Counted from the stretch's first letter, positions 10,295 to 23,446 are shown. The stretch is DNA of 64,000 bases from Bhargavaea cecembensis DSE10 (GCF_000348905.1 NZ_AOFT01000002.1:248001-312000), one strand, 5' to 3'. Numbers and translations are program-made. The notes: generated from the letters alone by a model not told the origin.

Positions 10295-11501
10295 CCCGCT
10301 CACCCCCGAAGATCCGGCGAAGGAGCTTCAGCGCGAGCGCCTTTTTCTCCGTAGCCGGAAACGACACTTCGGTGCCGTCACGGCCGAACAGCGTCACGAC
10401 ATTCGTGTCGCTCCCGAACACACCGGTAGGGGCGGTTACATCGTTGGCGATGATGTAGTCGAGGTTTTTTCGCTCCAGCTTGCCCCGGGCGTACTCGGCG
10501 ACCCGGTCAGTCTCGGCCGCGAATCCGATGAGACACTGGCCTTCTTTTTGTTCGCCGAGCGTCTTGAGGATGTCCGTTGTCCGCTCGAGCTCAATGACCG
10601 AGTCCCCATCCTGTTTTTTCATTTTGCCGCCGTGGACGGTTTTGGGACGGTAGTCGGCAACTGCCGCGGCCTTGATCACAACATCGGCTGTTGCGTATTC
10701 CGCAAGGACCGAGTCGAGCATATCCGCCGCACTTTCCACCTGGACAGCCCGGATCCCGGCCGGAACTTCAAGCCCGACCGGTCCCGAGACAAGAACAGTC
10801 TCAGCCCCGAGCCTGGAAGCGGCCTCGGCCATCGCATAGCCCATCTTGCCGCTTGAGAAGTTCGACAGGTAGCGCACCGGGTCGATCCGTTCCCTGGTCG
10901 GACCGGCAGTGACGACCACTTTTTTTCCGGCAAGGATTCCCGGTTCGGAATGGTTCCCTTCGCTGAAATGCCGCTCCACCAGTTCGGTGATCCGCTCCGG
11001 CTCCTCAAGCCTACCTTTCCCGACATATCCGCAGGCGAGGAATCCTTCGGACGGTTCGATAAACCGATAGCCGTCCTTGTGGAGGCGGTCAATGTTGCGA
11101 ATAACCGCGGGATGATCATACATATGGACATTCATCGCCGGTGCAATCCACACATCGGCTGTGGCTGCCAGCAATGTCGTCGTCACCATGTCATCTGCGA
11201 TGCCGTTCGCCAGCTTGCCGATCACGTTGGCCGTCGCCGGCGCGACGATGATGAGGTCAGCCCAGTCGGCAAGATCGATATGGGCAATCACCGATGAGTC
11301 CTTTTCGTCGAACGTATCGGTGTACACATCATTGCGGGACATGACCTGGAAGGTGAGCGGTGCCACGAATTGCGTGGCGGATTCCGTCATGATCACCTTG
11401 ACCTCCGCTCCTGCCTGGGACAGCTTGCTGACAAGCGCCACGGCTTTGTATACAGCGATTCCCCCTGTGACACAAAGAAGGATATGTTTGTTTTTCAGCA
11501 T
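10284..11501 (-). CDS. coaBC: Bifunctional phosphopantothenoylcysteine decarboxylase / phosphopantothenate-cysteine ligase
   Basis: A 405-residue fusion for two steps of coenzyme A synthesis. The N-terminal flavin-dependent CoaC part has GGIAVYKA, the APAMNVHMY motif and the Cys-containing ACGYVGKGR segment. The C-terminal CoaB part has VVTAGPTRERIDPVRYLSN and FSSGKMG. The ATG at 11499-11501 gives the typical N-terminus MLKNKHILLCVTGG. A longer frame reaching 11714 runs through rpoZ out of frame and was not used. It is separated from rpoZ by a hairpin. Confidence 0.96.
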   Translation of the reverse strand: MLKNKHILLCVTGGIAVYKAVALVSKLSQAGAEVKVIMTESATQFVAPLTFQVMSRNDVYTDTFDEKDSSVIAHIDLADWADLIIVAPATANVIGKLANGIADDMVTTTLLAATADVWIAPAMNVHMYDHPAVIRNIDRLHKDGYRFIEPSEGFLACGYVGKGRLEEPERITELVERHFSEGNHSEPGILAGKKVVVTAGPTRERIDPVRYLSNFSSGKMGYAMAEAASRLGAETVLVSGPVGLEVPAGIRAVQVESAADMLDSVLAEYATADVVIKAAAVADYRPKTVHGGKMKKQDGDSVIELERTTDILKTLGEQKEGQCLIGFAAETDRVAEYARGKLERKNLDYIIANDVTAPTGVFGSDTNVVTLFGRDGTEVSFPATEKKALALKLLRRIFGGERDDR

Positions 11502-11520
11502 CCTTTTTTCTCCCTTTCGA

Positions 11521-11561
11521 ATGAAAACTCCCAGGGAAGAAGATTCTCCGGGAGTTTTCAT
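11521..11561 (-). terminator. Hairpin between rpoZ and coaBC
   Basis: A perfect 12-bp inverted repeat (ATGAAAACTCCC / GGGAGTTTTCAT) with a 17-base loop lies in the 70-bp gap between rpoZ and coaBC. It is followed by only a weak T-run on the minus strand, so it may reduce read-through or process the mRNA rather than stop transcription fully. Confidence 0.55.
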
Positions 11562-11571
11562 TGTGCATATC

Positions 11572-12537
<966 letters not shown>

Positions 12538-12567
12538 GGAAACAAACGCAATGAAAGAGGCAATCAT

Positions 12568-14262
12568 ATGGCTTTTGACGGATTATTCATGATGGCAATG
12601 ACACAGGAACTGCGGCAGCTCACCGGCGGCCGGATCTCCAAGATCCAGCAGCCGAATGCGCAGGAGCTGCTTTTCACGATACGCGCCGGCAGGACCAACC
12701 ACCGGCTACTCATTTCGATCCACCCGTCCTACTCGCGTCTTCACCTCACAGACGAACCCGTGGATACACCATCGCAGCCGCCGACGTTCTGCATGTTTCT
12801 CCGCAAACATCTCGAGGGCGGCATCATCACCGGCATCCGCCAGGCGGGTGCCGACCGGATCGTCACCCTTACCGTGCGCGGCCGGGACGAAATCGGCGAT
12901 GACACCATCCGGGAACTTCATGCCGAGGTAATGGGACGGCACTCCAACCTGATCCTGACCGATCCGGAACGGAACCTGATCCTCGATAGCCTGAAGCACC
13001 TGCCGCCTTCTGTGAACAGTTACCGGACGGTGCTTCCCGGGCAGTCCTATGTCCCGGCACCTCCACAGGACAAGCTGGACCCTGTCGAAGCAGATGACCG
13101 TGAGATCATGGAAGTCCTCGGTGATGCGGAAACTGCGGGAGCGATTTTCCGGAGGGTAGGCGGATTTTCGCCGCTTCATGCAGAAGAGCTTCTGTTCCGC
13201 ATCGGGGGTATGGAACCGGCAGACAGGCTCGCGGCGTACCGCTCTTATATAGAAGATTTCCGGTCTGGCGGCGCCCGGCCGACGCTGTGCGAAGCGGGCG
13301 GAAAAGTCTACTTCTCCGCCAATCCCCTCCACCATCTTGGCGGCGAAACGAGGGATTATCCATCCCTCTCCGCCCTGCTTGACAAAGTGTTCCATGCAAA
13401 GGCGGAACGGGACAGGGTCAAGCAGCAGGCCGGAGACCTCGAGCGTTGGCTGACGAATGAGATCCAGAAACTGAAAAACAAAATGATCAAGCTCCGGGAT
13501 GAACAGGAGCAGGCCGGAAAGCTTGACCGCCACCAGCTTTTCGGAGAACTCGTGACAGCCAATCTGTATCAGATCCAGAAAGGCGACAGTTCCATTGAGG
13601 CAGTGAATTACTATGATGAAGACGGCGGGACCGTTACGATCCCGCTTGATCCGCGGCTCACTCCCGCAGAAAACGCCCAGCGGTATTACTCCAAGTACAA
13701 CAAGGCGAAGCACGCGCTCGTTAAAATCGCCGAGCAGCTGGAAAAGGCCGAGGAGGATATCGGTTACTTTGAATCGCTGCTCCAGCAGGTCACCCAGGGC
13801 TCCGCGGCTGACATCGAGGAGATCCGGGATGAGCTTGCCGAACAGGGGTTCATGAAGGCGCGGCGTCTCAAGAAAAAGAAAAAGGATACCCGCCCCGTTC
13901 CCGATCCATTTGTCTCAAGTGCCGGCGTGCCGATCTCCGTCGGCAAGAACAACAAGCAGAATGACTACCTTACCTTCAAACTGGCGAAGCGCAACGAAAC
14001 GTGGCTCCACACCAAGGATATCCCGGGCTCCCATGTCGTCATTCATACAGACTCGCCGGATGATGAAACGATCAGGGAGGCGGCCTCCCTTGCGGCCTAC
14101 TTCAGCAAGGCCCGCGAATCGGCTTCTGTCCCGGTCGACTATACGGAAGTGCGGCATGTGAAAAAGCCGAACGGCTCCAAGCCGGGATTTGTCATCTACT
14201 TCGAACAGAAAACAATCTTCGCCGACCCTGATGAGGATCTGGTGAAAAAGCTTCGGAAGTGA
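12568..14262 (+). CDS. rqcH: Ribosome quality control factor RqcH (NFACT family)
   Basis: A 564-residue NFACT protein (formerly YloA/FbpA). The N-terminal NFACT-N domain starts MAFDGLFMMAMTQELRQL and contains the Fpg-like fold; a central coiled coil (about 280-450) has many Lys/Glu/Gln residues; the C-terminal NFACT-R domain carries NDYLTFKLAKRNETWLH and the KDIPGSHVVI segment. The family binds obstructed 50S subunits with peptidyl-tRNA and adds C-terminal alanine tails that mark the stalled peptide for decay. It is on the plus strand, divergent from gmk, and ends at a strong terminator. Confidence 0.95.
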   Translation: MAFDGLFMMAMTQELRQLTGGRISKIQQPNAQELLFTIRAGRTNHRLLISIHPSYSRLHLTDEPVDTPSQPPTFCMFLRKHLEGGIITGIRQAGADRIVTLTVRGRDEIGDDTIRELHAEVMGRHSNLILTDPERNLILDSLKHLPPSVNSYRTVLPGQSYVPAPPQDKLDPVEADDREIMEVLGDAETAGAIFRRVGGFSPLHAEELLFRIGGMEPADRLAAYRSYIEDFRSGGARPTLCEAGGKVYFSANPLHHLGGETRDYPSLSALLDKVFHAKAERDRVKQQAGDLERWLTNEIQKLKNKMIKLRDEQEQAGKLDRHQLFGELVTANLYQIQKGDSSIEAVNYYDEDGGTVTIPLDPRLTPAENAQRYYSKYNKAKHALVKIAEQLEKAEEDIGYFESLLQQVTQGSAADIEEIRDELAEQGFMKARRLKKKKKDTRPVPDPFVSSAGVPISVGKNNKQNDYLTFKLAKRNETWLHTKDIPGSHVVIHTDSPDDETIREAASLAAYFSKARESASVPVDYTEVRHVKKPNGSKPGFVIYFEQKTIFADPDEDLVKKLRK

Positions 14263-14278
14263 ATATTGTTGTGGTTTG

Positions 14279-14297
14279 GTGTCACACAACGTGACAC
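14279..14297. repeat. Small inverted repeat after rqcH
   Basis: GTGTCAC-ACAAC-GTGACAC is a perfect 7-bp inverted repeat with a 5-base loop, placed 17 bases after the rqcH stop and before the main terminator. No T-run follows. It could stabilise the mRNA end or be a protein site; nothing in the sequence decides this. Confidence 0.5.
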
Positions 14298-14311
14298 TCA
14301 CCTAACGAACA

Positions 14312-14350
14312 ACAAGGGCTCTGACCGCTAAATGCGGCAGCCCTTTTTTT
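14312..14350 (+). terminator. Rho-independent terminator of rqcH
   Basis: A stem pairing AAGGGCT with AGCCCTT and, inside it, CCGC with GCGG around a TAAAT loop is followed by a run of eight T. It ends the rqcH transcript. The rest of the gap to 14493 is AT-rich and contains CATACATA (about 14419-14426), loosely like a sporulation sigma-factor -10, without a clear -35. Confidence 0.85.
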
Positions 14351-14493
14351 GTGCGTTTATATATTTATGCAATTAAATCTCATTTCCCCGGATGACTGTC
14401 CATGATTGGGACTATTTGCATACATACGATGTGATAGCATGCCGGATCCTGCCGGTCCATGCAAAAAAATAACAGGAAAGGAAAGTGAATACG

Positions 14494-17109
14494 ATGGGCA
14501 AATGCGTCAAGCCTTCAGACCCGAACAGCATCCCCAAATTTATGGATCCGCTGCCAAAGCCGTCAGTTGCGGTGCCTGTTCAGCACGACGATTATCCCGA
14601 CGGCTCCTATTACGAGCTGGAAATGAAAGAGGGGCTGCACCGTTATCACCAAAACTTCCCTGAAACAAAAATCTGGGGATATGACGGGCTGATCCCTGGT
14701 CCGACGATCGAGGCGAGAAAAGACAAAACCACCTATGTGAAATACCTGAACAACCTTCCTGATGAACATTTCCTCCCACTCGACCGCACCCTTCACTCCA
14801 GCATCGACACGGCCGACGTCCGGACAGTCGTTCACTTGCACGGTGCGAAAGTGGACTGGGAAAGTGACGGCCACCCCGAAGCATGGTACACGAAGAATTA
14901 TGAGATGACCGGCCCGACGTTCAGAAGGCAGGTGCATGCCTATACGAACCATCAGCCTGGAGCCACGCTCTGGTACCATGACCATGCGATGTCGCTCACG
15001 CGGCTGAACGTCTACTCCGGCCTTGCAGGCTTCTACCTGCTGCGCGATGCCCTGGAAGATCGCCTCAGGCTGCCCTCAGGCAAGTATGAAATCCCGATGA
15101 TGATCCAGGACCGTTCGTTCAATGATGACGGATCACTCTTCTACCCGGACACACCGCCGTTTCCTGTAACGGTCAATCCTTCAATCACACCGGGTGTCCT
15201 TGGAGATACCATCGCGGTCAACGGAAAGCTTTGGCCTTACCTGAACGTTGAGCCGAGAAAATACAGGTTCCGTGTTCTGAATGCTTCCAACCGTCGCGGC
15301 TACTCCCTGAGTTTATCGAACGGGGGCACCATCCATCAGATCGGAACTGACGGAGGACTTCTCGAGGCACCGGCAGAACTGACGTCCTTTGATCTGCTGC
15401 CGGCAGAGAGGACAGACATCATCATCGACTTCTCGACGATGCAGGGCCAGACCATCACTCTGCTGAACAATGATCCGGAGTTTCCGCTCAATGAGCATAC
15501 GAGCGTCGTCATGCAGTTCTCCGTCTGCCTTCCGCTGGACGGTGAGGACGACAGCCAGATTCCGGAAACCCTTTACCCGGAAATGGCACTGCATACTGAG
15601 CATGCGCATATTGTCCGAAACCTGCCCCTTACGGCGACGACAGATGAATACGGCCGGCCGATGCTCATGCTGAATGATCATATGTATCATGATCCGGCCT
15701 CGGAAAGGCCGTCACTTGACAGCATTGAAATTTGGAACTTCATCAACACGACACCGATCCAGCACCCGATCCACCTTCACCTGATCCAGTTTAAAATCCT
15801 TGAGCGCCGTCCGTTCGACGTGGATGTCTTCACAGAGACGGGGGAAATCGTATTTACCGGTCCTGCGGAGCCCCCTAGGGAATACGAGCGCGGCTGGAAG
15901 GATGTCGTAAGGGCCGATATCGGCATGGTGACGTCGATCGCCATGCACTGGAAGGACTTCACAGGAAACTATATCTGGCACTGTCACTTCCTGGAGCACG
16001 AAGATCATGACATGATGCGTCCGATTACAATCATCGAGAACACCCACCCGGTTCAACTGCCGCACGCAGATGAAGCCCCAGCGGAAGTACCCGCTCCGGC
16101 AGAGCCCCCAACTGACACTGTCACTCCGGAAGATCCTCAAGTCACGGATGAGACTGCTGAGGAGACAGTAAATGAAGTGATTGAGGGCACGGATGACACC
16201 ACTGCCACTACGGATACCGAAGGCAACGGGGACTCTGATGCCGGTACTGTTGCTGAAGGCACGGATGATTCAAATGCCGGCACCCCTGCAGAAGGTGCAG
16301 ATGACTCCGATGCCGGAACCGCTGTTGAAGGTGCAGACGACTCCGGTGCTGGCACAACTGTTGAAGGTGCAGACGACTCCGGTGCTGCCACAACTGCCGA
16401 GGGCACTGATGACTCCGATACTGGTACCACTGTTGAAGGCGCAGATGATTCCGGTGCCGGCACCCCTGCAGAAGGCGCTGTTGACTCCGATGCAGGTACC
16501 ACTGTTGAAGGCGCAGATGATTCCGGTGCCGGCACCCCTGCAGAAGGCGCTGTTGACTCCGATGCAGGTACCACTGTTGAAGGTACAAATGACACCGATG
16601 CAGGCACAACTGCCGAGGGCACGGATGACTCCGGTGCTGGCACAACTGTTGAAGGCACAGATGACTCCGATGCAGGCACAACTGCCGAGGGCACAGATGA
16701 CTCCGGTGCAGGCACAACTGTTGAAGGCACAGATGTTTCCGATGCCGGTACGGCTGTTGGAAGCACCGACTGGAAATCCACTATGGCAATCCAGGGTTAC
16801 GAAGCAATAGAAACCCAAAATGCCACTGACCGCGCAGAAACCGGAATGGCCCCAGCTGAAGGTACTGCTCCTGACGGCACTGATGACACCGGTGCAGGCA
16901 CCACTGTTGAAGGCACAGATGTTTCCGATGCCGGTACGGCTGTTGGAAGCACCGACTGGAAATCCACTATGGCAATCCAGGGTTACGAAGCAATAGAAAC
17001 TCAAAATAGCCCTGGCCGCGCAGGGACCGGAATGGCCCCAACTTATAAACAAAAGCCATGCAACTGCCCGAAATGCCGTTACGCCAGGAAGAAAAAGAAA
17101 GGCAAATAA
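14494..17109 (+). CDS. cotA: CotA-like multicopper oxidase (laccase) with a long acidic repeat tail
   Basis: An 871-residue protein. Residues 1 to about 512 align in order with the spore outer-coat laccase CotA: start of core WGYDGLIPGPTIE, copper motifs HLHG (His114, 116), WYHDHA (His162, 164), HPIHLHL (His424, 427, 429) and HCHFLEHEDHDMM (His496, Cys497, His498, His502, axial Met507). No signal peptide is seen, as for a coat protein loaded from the mother cell. After a Pro/Glu-rich linker comes about 330 residues of tail: fourteen 12-residue D/E/G/T/A repeats (587-754), a 62-residue imperfect duplication, and a Cys/Lys end (KPCNCPKCRYARKKKKGK). CotA of B. subtilis stops near 513 residues. 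ATG at 14494 is preferred to GTG at 14485 because GGAAAG lies about seven bases upstream. Laccase activity is well supported; the role of the tail is unknown. Confidence 0.88.
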   Translation: MGKCVKPSDPNSIPKFMDPLPKPSVAVPVQHDDYPDGSYYELEMKEGLHRYHQNFPETKIWGYDGLIPGPTIEARKDKTTYVKYLNNLPDEHFLPLDRTLHSSIDTADVRTVVHLHGAKVDWESDGHPEAWYTKNYEMTGPTFRRQVHAYTNHQPGATLWYHDHAMSLTRLNVYSGLAGFYLLRDALEDRLRLPSGKYEIPMMIQDRSFNDDGSLFYPDTPPFPVTVNPSITPGVLGDTIAVNGKLWPYLNVEPRKYRFRVLNASNRRGYSLSLSNGGTIHQIGTDGGLLEAPAELTSFDLLPAERTDIIIDFSTMQGQTITLLNNDPEFPLNEHTSVVMQFSVCLPLDGEDDSQIPETLYPEMALHTEHAHIVRNLPLTATTDEYGRPMLMLNDHMYHDPASERPSLDSIEIWNFINTTPIQHPIHLHLIQFKILERRPFDVDVFTETGEIVFTGPAEPPREYERGWKDVVRADIGMVTSIAMHWKDFTGNYIWHCHFLEHEDHDMMRPITIIENTHPVQLPHADEAPAEVPAPAEPPTDTVTPEDPQVTDETAEETVNEVIEGTDDTTATTDTEGNGDSDAGTVAEGTDDSNAGTPAEGADDSDAGTAVEGADDSGAGTTVEGADDSGAATTAEGTDDSDTGTTVEGADDSGAGTPAEGAVDSDAGTTVEGADDSGAGTPAEGAVDSDAGTTVEGTNDTDAGTTAEGTDDSGAGTTVEGTDDSDAGTTAEGTDDSGAGTTVEGTDVSDAGTAVGSTDWKSTMAIQGYEAIETQNATDRAETGMAPAEGTAPDGTDDTGAGTTVEGTDVSDAGTAVGSTDWKSTMAIQGYEAIETQNSPGRAGTGMAPTYKQKPCNCPKCRYARKKKKGK
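16252..16755 (+). repeat. Fourteen in-frame 36-bp tandem repeats in the CotA-like gene
   Basis: The DNA has a 36-bp period that encodes units such as AEGTDDSDAGTT and VEGADDSGAGTP. I count fourteen units in a row. Position 1 alternates A/V, position 4 A/T, position 8 D/G/N, and the last residue T/P/A. A two-unit block (VEGADDSGAGTP plus AEGAVDSDAGTT) occurs twice in a row, which points to expansion by unequal exchange. All six frames stay open through much of it, so antisense frames here are not genes. Confidence 0.9.
16705..17007 (+). repeat. 186-bp spaced duplication in the CotA-like gene
   Basis: Bases 16705-16821 recur at 16891-17007, a distance of 186 bp (62 codons), with only two mismatches that I can see over 117 bp. 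Each copy encodes GAGTTVEGTDVSDAGTAVGS followed by TDWKSTMAIQGYEAIETQN. Weaker similarity continues for another 36 bp up to the GMAP residues. The reading frame is kept. Confidence 0.9.
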
Positions 17110-17127
17110 GAGAATGACATGATGTTA

Positions 17128-17171
17128 AGCCGAAGTGGAGCGCGGTAATGCCCTCCCCTTCGGCTCTTTTC
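17128..17171 (+). terminator. Terminator of the CotA-like gene
   Basis: AGCCGAAG pairs with CTTCGGCT across a 22-base loop, followed by CTTTTCATT. It lies 19 bases after the stop codon. Confidence 0.7.
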
Positions 17172-17186
17172 ATTAGACAAACACGA

Positions 17187-17207
17187 CCGGCCCCTGAACA
17201 GGACCGG
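17187..17207 (-). terminator. Probable terminator of the pyr operon
   Basis: Downstream of pyrE on the minus strand CCGG/CCGG and CCTG/CAGG form a short GC-rich hairpin, followed by TCGTGTTTGTC. The T-run is poor, but the site lies between convergent pyrE and the CotA-like gene, where a terminator is expected. Confidence 0.45.
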
Positions 17208-17217
17208 CCGGATATCT

Positions 17218-17850
17218 TTATAGTAGTTCGCCTTTTCTCAACTTCCCGTGCCAGTCGATCAGGCCCGGCAGCGAGTCACGAGGGATGGCACCCGACTCCG
17301 CTGCCGCATTCGCAAGGGCATCGAAGTCCGTGAGGCTGTGGTGCCGCAAATCGGCTTCCCCGAAATTCTTTTCTGCCTTTTCAAGGCCATATGTAAAGAT
17401 TGAAACGACCCCCAGGATATCCGCCCCTGCTTCCTTCGCTGCTGCGGCTGCGGTCAGGCTGCTGCCGCCCGTCGAAATCAGGTCCTCAATGATGACCGTA
17501 CGGCTTCCTTCCTTCAATTCCCCTTCGATCTGGTTTCCGCGGCCGTGGCCTTTCGGCTTGGAGCGGATATAGATCATCGGCTTGTCCATCAGGTCGCTTA
17601 CCCATGCGGCATGAGGAATGCCCGCGGTTGCGGTGCCGGCAATCACTTCGGCTTCCGGATACTCCGTCCTGATCAATTCGGCCAGCCCCTCTGCGATGCG
17701 CTTCCGCACTCCGGGATAAGACATGGTCAGGCGATTGTCGCAGTAGATCGGCGACTTGATGCCCGAGGCCCAAGTAAACGGCTCTTCCGGACTGAAGCGC
17801 ACGGCTCCGATCGAAAGAAGCGATTCAGCAATTTCTCGTTTCAGTGACAT
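17218..17850 (-). CDS. pyrE: Orotate phosphoribosyltransferase
   Basis: A 210-residue enzyme that joins orotate to PRPP to give OMP, the fifth step of UMP synthesis. The PRPP-binding signature [13 protein letters not shown] lies near residue 118, and the catalytic Lys-rich loop ([14 protein letters not shown]) near 95. It is the last gene of the pyr operon, 1 bp after pyrF. Start at ATG 17848-17850 follows AGGAAGG. Confidence 0.96.
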   Translation of the reverse strand: MSLKREIAESLLSIGAVRFSPEEPFTWASGIKSPIYCDNRLTMSYPGVRKRIAEGLAELIRTEYPEAEVIAGTATAGIPHAAWVSDLMDKPMIYIRSKPKGHGRGNQIEGELKEGSRTVIIEDLISTGGSSLTAAAAAKEAGADILGVVSIFTYGLEKAEKNFGEADLRHHSLTDFDALANAAAESGAIPRDSLPGLIDWHGKLRKGELL

Positions 17851-17851
17851 G

Positions 17852-20230
<2,379 letters not shown>

Positions 20231-20234
<4 letters not shown>

Positions 20235-23200
20235 GCATGGACCTCCCGTGCGGACTTCGTATGACGCGGAAGCATCGCCTCCGCAGAGAAAGTCATCGAT
20301 TCAATCACCCGGAGCACGGCTTTTGCCGTATCCATGGACGTCATGCACGGAATGCCGTTTTCGACAGATTCACGGCGGATGCGGAATCCGTCGCGTTCAG
20401 GCTGCTTGCCTTTGGTGAGCGTGTTGATGATGAACTGGGCTTCGCCGGTCTGGATGACGTCGATCAGCGTCTTGCCTTCCCCGCCGATCTTGCCGACCGT
20501 CCTGACAGGCAGACCCGCTTCGCGGAATGTATCCGCCGTACCTTCCGTCGCGAGGAGCTGATAGCCGATATCCGCGAACCGGGCTGCGATGCCGACAGCT
20601 TCTTCCTTGTCTTTGTCGGAGACCGTGAAGAGGACCGTGCCGTGGTCGCGGATTTCCATTCCGGAAGCGATAAATCCTTTATACAGCGCTTTTTCGAATG
20701 TGTCATCCTTGCCCATGACCTCACCCGTCGATTTCATCTCAGGTCCGAGGGTGATGTCGACGCGTGCCAGCTTCGCAAAGCTGAACACCGGAACCTTCAC
20801 ATAAACGCCGCTTACCTGTTCCAGCAGACCGGTCTGGTAGCCCTGAGCGGTGATCGATTCCCCGAGAATCGCCTTTGTCGCGATATTCGCCATCGGGATG
20901 CCGGTGATCTTGCTGAGGAACGGCACTGTCCGGCTGGAGCGCGGGTTGACCTCGATCACATACACCTCTCCACCAGCGATCACATACTGGATGTTCATGA
21001 GCCCGACGATGTTCAGGCCGCGTGCAAGACGCTCCGTGTAATCCGCCAGTGTGGCGACCTGCTTCTCCGTGAGGCTCTGCGGCGGATAGACCGCGATCGA
21101 GTCCCCGGAGTGGACGCCCGCGCGCTCGACGTGCTCCATGATGCCCGGGATCAGGACGTTTTCGCCGTCGCAGATGGCATCGACTTCAATCTCCTTGCCC
21201 GTCAGGTAGCGGTCGATCAGGACCGGGTGTTCGGGACTCGCCTCGACGGCATGTTCCATATAGTGCCTCAGTTCCTGTTCGTTGTAGACGATTTCCATCG
21301 CGCGGCCGCCTAGGACGTACGACGGGCGGACAAGCACGGGATAGCCGATGCCGCTTGCGATTTCGACCGCTTCCGGCGCGGAAACTGCCGTCTTTCCGAG
21401 CGGCTGGGGAATGCCGAGTCCGCGGAGCGTCTCCTCGAACTTGTCGCGGCTTTCCGCTCGGTCGAGGTCTTCCAGAGTCGTACCGAGGATCTTTACTCCG
21501 CGTGCCTCGAGGGCATCCGCCAGGTTGATCGCCGTCTGGCCGCCAAACTGGACGATGACACCTTTTGGCTGTTCGAGGTCGATGATCGCCATGACGTCCT
21601 CGATTGTGAGCGGCTCAAAATAGAGCTTGTCGGAGATGGAGAAATCGGTCGATACCGTCTCCGGGTTGTTGTTTATGATGATCGCCTCGTAGCCGGCTTC
21701 CTGGATGGCCCAGACCGAGTGGACCGTGGCATAGTCGAACTCGACGCCCTGACCGATCCTGATCGGGCCGGAACCGAGCACGATGACACTTTCCTTGCCG
21801 GATTTGACCGACTCGTTTTCTTCTTCGTAGGTGCCGTAGAAGTAAGGCGTCTCGGACTCGAATTCTCCGGCACATGTATCGACCATCTTGTAGACCGGTA
21901 CGAGCCCCTGCCCGGCGCGCCATTCGTACACTTCACGTTCCTTCGTATTCCAGAGCTCGGCAATCGTACGGTCGGCAAAGCCCATGCGTTTCGCCTTGCG
22001 GGCGACCGTGCGGTCAAACGGGTTTTCCCTGAGCGTGTTTTCGAAGGCAACGATCTTCTCCAGCTTATTAAGGAAGAAGAAGTCGATCTTGCTCCATTCA
22101 TGGATCGCTTCTACCGTTACACCGCGGCGCAGCGCCTCGCCGATAAAGAACAGGCGCTCGTCGCCCGCCCGGCGGATGCGCTTTTCGATCCATTCCATCG
22201 AGAGGTCTTCCCCGTGCTTCAGATTCAGGTGGTAAAGGCCGGTCTCGAGGGAACGCACGGCTTTCAGAATCGCTTCTTCGAATGTGCGGCCGATGGACAT
22301 GACTTCACCTGTCGCCTTCATTTGGGTGCCGAGGTTACGCTTCGCGCTTTCAAACTTGTCGAACGGCCAGCGCGGGATTTTCGCGACGATGTAGTCGATC
22401 GTCGGCTCGAAGCAGGCATAAGTCTGTCCGGTAACCGGGTTCATCATCTCGTCAAGCGTGAGGCCGACCGCGATTTTCGATGCGAGCTTCGCGATCGGAT
22501 AGCCTGTCGCCTTGGAGGCGAGCGCCGACGAGCGGCTGACGCGCGGGTTGACTTCGATGGCATAGAAGTTGAAGCTGTCCGGGTCGAGTGCCAGCTGGAC
22601 GTTGCAGCCGCCCTCGATTCCGAGCGCACGGATGATGTTAAGGGACACGTTGCGGAGCATCTGGACTTCACGGTCGGACAGCGTCTGTACCGGTGCCACG
22701 ACGATCGAGTCCCCGGTGTGGATGCCGACCGGGTCGAAGTTTTCCATGCTGCAGACGACGATCGCATTGTCCGCCGAGTCACGCATCACTTCGAATTCGA
22801 TCTCTTTAAAGCCTGCGATCGACTTCTCGAGTAGGCACTGGCTGACCGGGCTGTATTTTAGTCCGCTCGCGACAATCTCTTCAAGTTCCTTGTCGTCATG
22901 GCAGATGCCGCCGCCCGTACCGCCGAGCGTAAATGCCGGGCGAACGATGACCGGATAGCCGACCTCCGCGACAAACGCCTTTGCTTCCGCCAGGTTATGG
23001 ATGATCTCGCTTTCCGGTACCGGTACGTCCAGTTCATTCATGAGGGAGCGGAACAGCTCGCGGTCCTCTGCCTTGTTGATGGCATCCAGTTTCGTGCCGA
23101 GCACTTCAATGCCGAGTTCATCGAGGATTCCCGAATTGTGGAGTTCGATGGCCATGTTGAGGCCGGTCTGGCCGCCAAGCGTCGGCAGGATGGCGTCAGG

Positions 23201-23446
23201 GCGCTCCTTGCGGATGATCCGGGAGACGAATTCCAGGGAAATCGGTTCAATGTACACCTTGTCCGCAATCTCCGTGTCGGTCATGATCGTTGCCGGGTTG
23301 GAGTTGATGAGGATGACGCGGTAGCCTTCCTCTTTCAGGGAGAGGCAGGCCTGTGTTCCGGCATAGTCGAACTCTGCGGCCTGGCCGATGACGATCGGGC
23401 CGGAACCGATGACGAGGATCGTTTCGATATCTGTGCGTTTAGGCAT
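20231..23446 (-). CDS. carB: Carbamoyl-phosphate synthase large subunit, pyrimidine operon
   Basis: A 1071-residue protein, the same length as B. subtilis PyrAB. Two ATP-grasp halves are visible: the first starts [20 protein letters not shown] and the second [19 protein letters not shown] near residue 555. [19 protein letters not shown] and [18 protein letters not shown] are the paired ATP/metal sites. The C-terminal part (about 935-1071) is the methylglyoxal-synthase-like regulatory domain. It makes carbamoyl phosphate from bicarbonate, ATP and ammonia that normally comes from CarA. The ATG at 23444-23446 overlaps the carA stop by 8 bp. Confidence 0.97.

Noticed and set aside
14415-14430. 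SigK or SigE promoter for the CotA-like gene
   Set aside because: CATACATA resembles a mother-cell -10, but no -35 at the right spacing was found, so no promoter is listed.
16252-16755. Possible CRISPR array (36-bp periodic repeats)
   Set aside because: There are no unique spacers; the repeats are contiguous, in frame and vary at codon level, so they are protein repeats.
16137-17052. Long antisense frames across the CotA-like tail
   Set aside because: The 36-bp period keeps all frames open; the products are low-complexity mirror images with no ribosome binding site or known domain.
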